This document shows, piece by piece, positions 7,513-14,300 of a stretch of DNA of 41,853 nucleotides. Under the pieces are notes generated by a model. It was not told where the DNA came from. It did not search any database and was given only the letters and a program-made list of their open reading frames with translations. Position 1 is the first letter of the stretch. Each line of letters opens with the position of its first letter. The translations under genes were made by a program, and so were the position numbers. The DNA comes from an uncultured Oscillospiraceae bacterium. GTDB taxonomy: Bacteria; Bacillota; Clostridia; Oscillospirales; Oscillospiraceae. Location of the stretch: assembly GCA_934561515.1 (NCBI GenBank), contig CAKTGM010000015.1, positions 1-41,853 of the forward strand, written 5' to 3'.

Positions 7513-8169
7513 ATGAACCAAAGGGCGAATCATTCAAAGCTTTGCGAGGACCCGCATGATTTTCTCCTGCTGCGCAACCTCTACAGCGCGGCAGTCAAGC
7601 AGCTTTCGCTGAAATTTGACATCCTCAACAGCGAGTTCAACGTCCTCTACGCGCGAAACCCCATCCACCACATCGAAGGGCGCGTTAAGTCGCAGGAGAG
7701 CATCGTGGCAAAGCTTGAGAAAAAGGGGCTGCCCGTCACCATCGCCTCCGCGCGGGAAAACGTCAACGACATTGCGGGCGTGCGCGTGGTGTGCAGCTAC
7801 ATCGACGATGTCTACCGCGTATCGGAGATGCTCGCGCGGCAGACGGACGTGGAGATCATCAAAAAGCAGGACTATATTCAGACGCCGAACTACAACGGCT
7901 ACCGCTCGCTGCACATGGACATCCGCGTGCCGGTCTACCTCTCCGACCGCACGGAGTACGTCGTGGCCGAGATCCAGATCCGCACGATCGCGATGGACTT
8001 CTGGGCGAGCCTCGAGCACGACATCCGCTACAAGGCGGACAAGTCGAAGCTCCCCGCGGGCATCAACGAAGAAATGTTCACCTGCGCGGACAAGATCGCC
8101 GAGATCGACCGCCAGATGCAGGATATGTACCAGCGCATCAAGGCCGCCGAGTCGGCCTCGGCGGAGTAG
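7513..8169 (+). CDS. Small alarmone synthetase (RelQ-like (p)ppGpp synthetase)
   Basis: A 218-residue single-domain GTP pyrophosphokinase that should transfer pyrophosphate from ATP to GDP/GTP, making (p)ppGpp in the cytoplasm. It has the RelA/SpoT synthetase signature in order: RVKSQESI, NDIAGVRVVCSYIDDVYR, TPNYNGYRSLHMD, and EIQIRTIAMDFWASLEHDIRY. It lacks the HD hydrolase and the TGS/ACT regulatory domains of long RelA/Rel proteins and ends in a short charged helix as in the RelQ (YjbM) group. The ATG at 7513 follows AAAGG/AGGAA; the open frame extends upstream, but there it would cross its own promoter. It is transcribed alone and ends at a strong terminator. Loss of hydrolase means (p)ppGpp breakdown must come from a Rel elsewhere. 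Confidence 0.93.
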   Translation: MNQRANHSKLCEDPHDFLLLRNLYSAAVKQLSLKFDILNSEFNVLYARNPIHHIEGRVKSQESIVAKLEKKGLPVTIASARENVNDIAGVRVVCSYIDDVYRVSEMLARQTDVEIIKKQDYIQTPNYNGYRSLHMDIRVPVYLSDRTEYVVAEIQIRTIAMDFWASLEHDIRYKADKSKLPAGINEEMFTCADKIAEIDRQMQDMYQRIKAAESASAE

Positions 8170-8208
8170 ATCTCCGTTTCCGCGCAAGAAAGCACATATC
8201 GGGGTACG

Positions 8209-8236
8209 AAAAAGCGCGGCTCAGGCCGCGCTTTTT
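8209..8236. terminator. Bidirectional terminator between the alarmone synthetase gene and tadA
   Basis: AAAAAGCGCGGC, a TCAG loop and GCCGCGCTTTTT (8209-8236) give a 7-bp GC stem flanked symmetrically by A and T runs. It serves the convergent tadA as well. Confidence 0.9.
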
Positions 8237-8243
8237 GCTCTTT

Positions 8244-8687
8244 TCAGCGCAGCGTGCGAAAAAAATCCGACAGCACGGCGCTGCATTCTTCTTTCAAAAT
8301 GCCGCCCACGAGCGCGGGGCGGAAGGGAAACTGCTCCATGAAAAGGTTCAGCACGCCGCCGCAGGCGCCCATCGCCTCGTCGCGCGCGCCGTAGTAGACG
8401 CGCGGGATGCGCGCGTTGACGATGGCCCCGGCGCACATGGGGCAGGGCTCGAGCGTCACATAGAGCGTGCAGCCGTCAAGCCGCCATGACTTTAACGCCT
8501 CGTTCGCCTGCGCGATGGCCTCCATCTCGGCGTGGGACGCGGTGCGCTGCAATTCCTCGCGCCGGTTGCGGCCGCTGCCGATGATCTCGCCGTCCTTGAC
8601 GATGACGCAGCCGACGGGGACCTCCCCCTCCGCCGCGGCCTCGCGCGCAAGGCGCAGCGCTTCGCGCATATATGCTTCATGTTCCAT
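8244..8687 (-). CDS. tadA: tRNA adenosine deaminase TadA
   Basis: A 147-residue cytidine-deaminase-fold zinc enzyme that converts the wobble adenosine 34 of tRNA-Arg(ACG) to inosine. The catalytic HAE (in TASHAEMEAI) and the zinc motif PCPMCAGA are both present, along with the N-terminal MREALRLAREAAAEGEVPVG typical of TadA. The start is the ATG at 8685-8687, preceded by a strong AGGGAGGAAGAGG; the open frame continues upstream without support. In Bacillus tadA lies just before dnaX-yaaK-recR-yaaL-bofA. Here it stands back to back with yaaL-bofA and the three genes between are absent. Confidence 0.95.
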   Translation of the reverse strand: MEHEAYMREALRLAREAAAEGEVPVGCVIVKDGEIIGSGRNRREELQRTASHAEMEAIAQANEALKSWRLDGCTLYVTLEPCPMCAGAIVNARIPRVYYGARDEAMGACGGVLNLFMEQFPFRPALVGGILKEECSAVLSDFFRTLR

Positions 8688-8717
8688 CGTTTCCTCTTCC
8701 TCCCTGTTTGAACTGCG

Positions 8718-8745
8718 GAATAATTGCCCACAATTCCCATACACT
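8718..8745 (+). promoter_or_regulatory. Sigma-E-like sporulation promoter of yaaL-bofA
   Basis: CATACACT (8738-8745) matches the sigma-E -10 consensus CATACAnT at every position. GAATAAT (8718-8724) matches the -35 consensus kmATATT at 6 of 7, with 13 bases between, within the known range. It lies about 30 bases before the yaaL start codon, and no sigma-A promoter of quality is seen there. The assignment rests on remembered Bacillus consensus and is inference. Confidence 0.55.
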
Positions 8746-8776
8746 GGAAGCATAACGGGACAAGGAGGGCAACAAT

Positions 8777-9043
8777 ATGCGAAAGGCCGATCTTTTCCGC
8801 CGCGAGATCGCGCGCGATGCGTCGATGCAGGAGCTGTTCAGCGAGCTGAGCGACACGCGCTTTGCGCTCTCGCAGGCCTATGCCCGCTTCAACGCGGTCT
8901 GCGAGCCGGAGCTGGTGGATTCCTGCGTGTATGAGATCAACGCGGTGCTCTCGCGCTACAACTACCTGCTGCGGCAGATCAAGGCGCGCGGCGGCACGGC
9001 CGAGCAGCGTACCTGCACGGAGGGGGCGGGCGCATGGAGATAG
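8777..9043 (+). CDS. yaaL: YaaL-family (DUF2508) protein
   Basis: An 88-residue soluble helical protein of the DUF2508/YaaL family. The core DTRFALSQAYARFN and ELVDSCVYEINAVLSRYNYL match the family pattern, which is of unknown function and is nearly always followed by bofA. The start codon at 8777 sits behind AAGGAGG. Its last ten bases overlap the bofA start, and the bofA ribosome binding site lies inside it, so the two are translationally linked. The poorly conserved last 15 residues (TAEQRTCTEGAGAWR) may exist mainly to carry that site. Confidence 0.85.
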   Translation: MRKADLFRREIARDASMQELFSELSDTRFALSQAYARFNAVCEPELVDSCVYEINAVLSRYNYLLRQIKARGGTAEQRTCTEGAGAWR

Positions 9044-9300
9044 CGGAAAAGGCGCTGCTCGCGGCGCTCGCACTCTTTGCGCTGCTTGCCGTGCTCAAGC
9101 TCTTCGCCTCCCCGCTGAAGCTTGCGGGAAGGCTGCTCGTCAACACGCTTTTGGGCTTTGCTCTCTTGGGGCTGCTGCACGCGCTGGGCGTGCTGGCGAA
9201 GCTCTCGCTGGGTCTGAACCTCTTCAACGCGCTCGTCATCGCCGTGCTCGGCGCGCCGGGCCTTGCGCTGCTCATTTTGCTGCGGATGATATTTGTTTAG
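9034..9300 (+). CDS. bofA: BofA-family pro-sigma-K processing inhibitor
   Basis: An 88-residue hydrophobic protein with two to three membrane helices and the family's C-terminal signature LGLNLFNALVIAVLGAPG followed by a hydrophobic tail. In Bacillus, BofA sits in the forespore outer membrane with SpoIVFA and holds the SpoIVFB protease inactive until late sporulation, so that pro-sigma-K is not cut too early. BofA homologues also occur in Clostridia that lack SpoIVFB, where the partner is unknown. The ATG at 9034 has GGAGGGGG seven bases upstream. It is the second gene of the yaaL-bofA unit and indicates a spore-forming lineage. Confidence 0.92.
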   Translation: MEIAEKALLAALALFALLAVLKLFASPLKLAGRLLVNTLLGFALLGLLHALGVLAKLSLGLNLFNALVIAVLGAPGLALLILLRMIFV

Positions 9301-9317
9301 TACATAGCGCGTTTATG

Positions 9318-9352
9318 CTGCCGGGACCGTCACTTGACGCTCTCGGCAGTTT
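9318..9352 (+). terminator. Terminator of yaaL-bofA, nested in the 3' end of the TtcA-like gene
   Basis: CTGCCGGGA (9318-9326) pairs with TCTCGGCAG (9341-9349) and encloses a second perfect stem, CGTCA/TGACG (9328-9339). The arm is followed by TTT. The hairpin includes the stop codon of the convergent TtcA-like gene. Confidence 0.7.
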
Positions 9353-10061
9353 CCGTATCCCAGCCGTAGAGCGGGTAGCGCTGCATCGCGCCGAAGAGCT
9401 TCTGCTTGAGGTCGGGATAGCGCTCCGAGAGCGACTCGATGAGCTCCTTGACCTCCTGCCGGCGCGTTTCGCCGTTGGCGGGGCAGGGATTGTGGACGAT
9501 GGGCAGCTCCAGCCTGGCAGCGGTTCTGCGCACCTGCTGCTCTTTCACATAGAGCAGCGGGCGGATCTGGTAAACGTCCGTGCGGCTCAAATAGGTGACG
9601 GGCTGGAAGCAGCCGATGCGCCCTTCGAAAAGGAGATTCATCAAGAGCGTTTCCACCGCGTCATCATAATGGTGGCCGAGCGCGATCTTTTTGATGCCGT
9701 GCTCGTTCATCGCCGTTGAGAGCGCGCCGCGCCGAAGCTTTGCGCACAGCGAGCAGGGATTTTTCTCCTTGCGCTCCAGAAAGACGACCTCGTAGATCGG
9801 CACGCTCACGCGGATGTACTCCACGCCGAGCGATTTACAATACGCCGCGACCGCGTCGAAGTTCATGCCCGGCACGCCCGTTTCGACCGTGATGGCCGCG
9901 ACGCGGAAGGGCTTTTGATAAAACTGTGAGAGCCGCGCAAGCGCGGCGAGCGTAACGAGCGAGTCCTTGCCGCCGGAAACGCCGACGGCGACGGTCTCCC
10001 CCGCCTGGATCATGTCATAGTCCGTGACGCAGCGGCGCACGAGCCCTAAAATTTCCTGCAT
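9330..10061 (-). CDS. TtcA-like tRNA thiolation enzyme (PP-loop ATPase)
   Basis: A 243-residue cytoplasmic PP-loop ATPase of the TtcA/TtuA group, which adenylates a tRNA base and replaces its oxygen by sulfur. The PP-loop SGGKDS is at 29-34. The cluster ligands expected for the Fe-S-dependent members are present: CSLC (Cys103, Cys106) and Cys193 in NPCPANGETRR. HHYDD near 130 and the family's C-terminal region are also intact. Closest assignment is 2-thiolation of cytidine 32. TtuA-like or other thiolation targets cannot be ruled out, and it is not TilS because of the cysteines. The ATG at 10061 follows AAGGAG. It is divergent from rplM and convergent with bofA. Confidence 0.85.
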   Translation of the reverse strand: MQEILGLVRRCVTDYDMIQAGETVAVGVSGGKDSLVTLAALARLSQFYQKPFRVAAITVETGVPGMNFDAVAAYCKSLGVEYIRVSVPIYEVVFLERKEKNPCSLCAKLRRGALSTAMNEHGIKKIALGHHYDDAVETLLMNLLFEGRIGCFQPVTYLSRTDVYQIRPLLYVKEQQVRRTAARLELPIVHNPCPANGETRRQEVKELIESLSERYPDLKQKLFGAMQRYPLYGWDTETAESVK

Positions 10062-10110
10062 AAGCCTTGCTCCTTGGAAAAAATGAGAGAATTTGATTTT
10101 GCGTTTTCAG

Positions 10111-10140
10111 AAAACGAGAGAAAACGATAGAAAACAAGAG
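10111..10140. repeat. Three tandem 10-bp AAAAC repeats between divergent genes
   Basis: AAAACGAGAG, AAAACGATAG and AAAACAAGAG follow one another without gaps at exactly one helical turn. They lie 38 bases upstream of the rplM -35 box and in the leader of the TtcA-like gene. A-tracts in helical phase commonly bend DNA, so an upstream activating role is plausible but not shown. Confidence 0.6.
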
Positions 10141-10177
10141 GATTTGCGAGCATTGCCTGCGCTAAATTAAAATGGTG

Positions 10178-10206
10178 TTGACATTTTCGCGCCGGGATGC
10201 TATAAA
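10178..10206 (+). promoter_or_regulatory. Promoter of rplM-rpsI
   Basis: TTGACA (10178-10183) and TATAAA (10201-10206) with a 17-base spacer, close to consensus as expected for a ribosomal protein operon. The leader to the rplM start is about 77 bases. Confidence 0.9.
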
Positions 10207-10240
10207 TAGACTCGTTCCGATTTTACCAAGGGGCAATACA

Positions 10241-10263
10241 AATGTAAAGCACAAGCTTTCATT
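10241..10263 (+). other. Leader hairpin upstream of rplM (possible L13 autoregulatory leader)
   Basis: In the untranslated leader, AATGTAAAGC pairs with GCTTTCATT with a single bulged T around the loop ACAA. It ends 14 bases before the ribosome binding site GGAGG. An L13 leader element is known in Firmicutes; I cannot confirm from memory that this hairpin fits its consensus. Confidence 0.35.
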
Positions 10264-10290
10264 CATAGATCAATATGGAGGAAACACACC

Positions 10291-10719
10291 ATGTCCACTT
10301 TTATGGCGAACAAGGGCAACATCGAGCGTAAGTGGTACGTCATCGATGCTGCCGGCAAGCCCATGGGCAAGACTGCCGTTGTTGCGGCTGACCTGCTCCG
10401 TGGCAAGCGCAAAGTCACCTACACCCCGCACGCCGACTGCGGCGACAACGTCATCATCATCAACGCTTCCAAGGCTGTCCTCACCGGCAACAAGATGGAG
10501 CAGAAGTACTATCGTACTCACTCCGGCTGGGTCGGCGGTCTGAAGGAGACCAAGTACCGCATCCTCATGCAGGAGAAGCCCGAGCTTGCGATGCGCGTGG
10601 CTGTGCGCGGCATGATGCCCCGCAACACCGTGACCAAGGACTCCCTGAAGCGCCTGCACGTTTACGCTGGTGACACCCACGAGCAGCAGGCCCAGAAGCC
10701 CGAAGCTTACGAAGTCTAA
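10291..10719 (+). CDS. rplM: 50S ribosomal protein L13
   Basis: A 142-residue ribosomal protein of the large subunit that binds 23S rRNA early in assembly. The family signatures KWYVIDAAGKPMGK, GDNVIIINASKAVLTGNK, and AVRGMMPRNT are all present, and the length is normal. The ATG at 10291 has TGGAGG upstream. Codon use is more biased than in neighbouring genes, as usual for ribosomal proteins. It is followed 14 bases later by rpsI, the universal partner, under one promoter. Confidence 0.98.
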   Translation: MSTFMANKGNIERKWYVIDAAGKPMGKTAVVAADLLRGKRKVTYTPHADCGDNVIIINASKAVLTGNKMEQKYYRTHSGWVGGLKETKYRILMQEKPELAMRVAVRGMMPRNTVTKDSLKRLHVYAGDTHEQQAQKPEAYEV

Positions 10720-10733
10720 GGAGGAAGAGAAGA

Positions 10734-11138
10734 ATGTATCAGTCCAAGAAGCCTTATCTGTACGGCACCGGCCGTAGAAAGTCCTCCGTCGCCCGCGTTC
10801 ACCTCTTCCAGAACGGCACCGGCTCCATCACCATCAACGGCCGCGACATCGACGAGTATTTCGGTCTCGAGACCCTGAAGATGGTCGTCCGTCAGCCTCT
10901 CGCCGCTACCGAGGAGCTCGGCAAGGTCGACATCGTTGCCACCGTTGAAGGCGGCGGCGTTTCCGGTCAGGCCGGCGCTCTGCGCCACGGCGTTGCCCGC
11001 GCTCTGCTGCTGGTCAACCCCGAGTACCGCACCGTCCTGAAGAAAGCCGGTTTCCTCACGCGCGATCCTCGTATGAAGGAGCGCAAGAAGTACGGTCTGA
11101 AGGCCGCCCGTCGCGCTCCGCAGTTCTCCAAGCGCTAA
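10734..11138 (+). CDS. rpsI: 30S ribosomal protein S9
   Basis: A 134-residue small-subunit protein whose C-terminal tail reaches the P-site tRNA. The signatures YGTGRRKSSVARV, GSITINGRDI, and the C-terminus APQFSKR, the tail contacting tRNA, are present. The ATG at 10734 follows GGAGG. It is the second and last gene of the rplM-rpsI operon, ended by a strong terminator. Confidence 0.98.
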   Translation: MYQSKKPYLYGTGRRKSSVARVHLFQNGTGSITINGRDIDEYFGLETLKMVVRQPLAATEELGKVDIVATVEGGGVSGQAGALRHGVARALLLVNPEYRTVLKKAGFLTRDPRMKERKKYGLKAARRAPQFSKR

Positions 11139-11178
11139 GATTTTTCGTTTCGAGAACAGTTTTACGATCCAATCGATC

Positions 11179-11215
11179 AAAAGCCCCGGAAAACCGATGG
11201 TTTTCCGGGGCTTTT
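11179..11215 (+). terminator. Terminator of rplM-rpsI
   Basis: AAAAGCCCCGGAAAACC, loop GAT, GGTTTTCCGGGGCTTTT (11179-11215): a 17-bp perfect stem ending in a T run, the strongest terminator in the window. Confidence 0.95.
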
Positions 11216-11320
11216 CTTAAAATTTGCCCTATAGATCGGACACACTCGATTTTGAAGCGCCGGCCACTGCATCTGTTTATTCTCAGGCGAGACTATGCGG
11301 CCGTGTACCTCAATTATTTA

Positions 11321-11350
11321 GTGCCGGGGCGCTTTGCAGCGCCCCGGCAC
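11321..11350 (-). terminator. Probable terminator of the leucine-rich repeat gene
   Basis: GTGCCGGGGCGC and GCGCCCCGGCAC form a perfect 12-bp stem with a 6-base loop, 41 bases after the stop codon on the minus strand. It is followed there by TAAATAATT rather than a pure T run. Confidence 0.65.
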
Positions 11351-11391
11351 CATTGTCCCAAACGATTCAATTCATTTTCAACCGCGCTGTC

Positions 11392-14300
11392 TCAGTCCGC
11401 AGAGAATCTCCCTTCCCATGCCAATGTAAAGGGCTCGCAGGAGTTCCGTCTCACCCAGAATACCCTCACGCAGACATCTCCCGCATACCGGCTGCGGTCT
11501 ATCACAAAGTCCGCCTTCGACTGTGCGGAGGCCTCCGTCCGGAGCGAACGTGTCTGAACCGTCAGCAGCTTACCGTCTCCTGTGTAAACAGCAGCGAACA
11601 CCGTGCTTTCAAGCGGCGGTTCCTGCTCGTTTTTGACCAGAACATCCAGCTTGATGGAATTATCGCTCACGGACGGGCATACCTGTAACGGGAGAAGGCC
11701 GCCAAAGACGATCCTGTCGCCATTATTTGCAAGCTCTCGCTCGGCACTGCCGGTGACCGCTTCGATGCTCAGTGCATGCATCGTGTCGGGGTCGTTCAGA
11801 AACAGCAGATCTGCCGGAAGCTGGAAAACATACTCAGCCGTATCGCCGGGATGAATCGTTCCGATCGCTTCCGTATGCAGCAGCTCACCCTCCAGATTGG
11901 AGCGGTAGATCGCCAAGCTGACATTTTCTGCGTCCGCATATCCCTGATTGCTGACGGTAATCCGTACTGTCGCGCCGTTTCCGAGTACCTCCGGCGCATA
12001 AGCGGTTGCAACAAGATCCGCAAGGCCGAAGACTGTGCTCGCCGTATTATTTGCAGTGCTGGCTTCCACCACCGTTTCATAGTGCGGCGTCACCGTCAGG
12101 TCAGCCCGATGATTGCGAATATCTGAGGGCAACCGGTAATCCGCCGTCAAAACTGCACTTTCCCCAGCACTCAAACTGCACAAGATTTCCTGCTGCTGTC
12201 CGCCAATGTTCACACCGATCGCCGCCAGCGTTTCCCTGCTGTTGTTTGTCACCTCAAAGGACACCGGAACAACCTCGCCGGGAGCCACCAGCGAATCATC
12301 ATAGGTCAGCCAATCCGACACAACCAGATCGGCATAGCGGCAATCGTCAACCACGACCAGTCTGGCGGATGTGTTGTCGTAGACTTCCTCCGCACCGATG
12401 TTCACATCCACAAGGTTCAGGGCTGCAACAATTTCCCCGCTCTCATCCAGCACGGCGGAATAGGAGCGAATATATTGCTCAAACCCGGTCAGCTGCACCC
12501 ATTTGCCCCAGCTGCCGCTGCCCGCGTCGTAATAGCTGCCGTACAGCTCGCAGGTAAAGCCGGTAGGAACAAGCGTCAGCGCAACCGTCTGCGTTTCAGA
12601 CGAGATGATCTCGTAGTTCGTCAGCCCATCCAAGCCCGTAGGGACGCCGTCGCAATAGAGTGCAGTATCCCGAAGCTCATAGAGCCTTCCGTCGATCCAT
12701 CTTGCTTCGCAATTCGCGCCATCTATCATGTTGACCTCGCCATTCTCCTTGCGCAGATAGGTCAATATACGATCTCCGGAAGTAAGGGAGTATGTCGTTT
12801 GCAGTCCCTCGCTCCGGTCAACGCCGAGTCCCGTGACAGCGTCAGCGGTGCGTAAGAGCTCCGCATCCGCGTCCCATATGCCGTTTGCGCAGGAGCGTTG
12901 ATGGATCACATTTTCGCCGCTTGTCAACAGCAGATCGTTTGCAGAATTCTCAAGCCACACAACGGAAACGATTCCCCTGTCTGCCGTAATTGCATAGTCG
13001 CTCTCCACAAGCTCGTTACCCGGCTGCGACACAATTTCAGGTGCGGACCAACTCGTTCCGTCAAAGCTCGAGAAGACAAGATCCATGTGCTTCATTGCGC
13101 TCTCCGCCGTCATACCGTCCAGCGCCGTGTCCGCTCGCATCCAGACCATATAGACCATGTTCCCATCCCGGCACAAAACGGGATGATCGTTATATGTGCC
13201 GCTTTCGTGGACAATCTCGGGATCAGACCACGCACCGCCGGAATACAGGCTGTAGTGGATGGATGTACGGTCACCGTCCGTCTTTCCCCCGCTGTCGCCC
13301 ACCCAGACCATCAGCATCCTGCCGTCAGACAAATGCATCAGGGTCGGCTCCGCAAAGGGGTATTCCACCTTTGAGAAAGAATAGTCGTCGGTAATGGACA
13401 TGAGTGAGATCGCATTCAGATATTCGCGTGTCACGGGCTTTGCCGAAGCAAGATAGTCTTCCATTGTCATCTGTGCAGGGATCATCGCAGTTCTCATTAT
13501 CTCAAGCCTTGGATACAGGCCCAGCTTGAACAGCTCTTTTTTGTAAGAATCTCCATTCTCAAGCAACCAGGCTTTCAGCTTCCATGAGAAATACAGGTTT
13601 CCTGTCATGTCTACAGAAAACGGATCTGTACCGACCAAAGTACCCATCGGCCGGACGTGTGCGCCGAGCTCTCCATCGAAGCCGCCCTCGATATAGGCCT
13701 GGAAGTTTCCGGTATTTTTGCCCAGTCCAACGCCGATGGCTGTCCCAATCGCAGCGTCAAACGCCGGATCAAAAACGACCCCGTCGTCATTGGCGACAAG
13801 CCGTATCTTTCCTTCCGCCGACACATCAAAGTGCAGGGTCACATAGGCGGCCGGGAACGAGGGAATTCGACCGTTCTGCGTAGTTTTCACGCTAACTGCA
13901 AGGATAGCGCCGCCTTCCGAGGGCTTCAATTTTCCCGTCTCATAGGATAATTCCAAATAACCGCAGATTTTTCCCTCCGCTTTTACGATCATATCCATCT
14001 CAAACGCTTGAAGCTCATCATAGACATCTTGGAACTTGCTGCGAAACCTCGGGCTATTCGTATGCGCGAGATCTCCGGCCGACATCTTATACAGGCTCTT
14101 TGCATCTGTGTATGCTTTCCAGAAGTCACAGTCTTCTACATTATCTTCGCCCGAGTTTGGATCGCCGACAATAGTAGTTGTTCCCTTGATCGGCTTATAG
14201 CCAATCAATACCTGTACCGTCTTTTTTTCATAGTCGGCTTTCACTTGCACTGTAGCCTTATTCTTGAAATCAATGTTCAGCTTAGATTCAAGTTCAAAAA

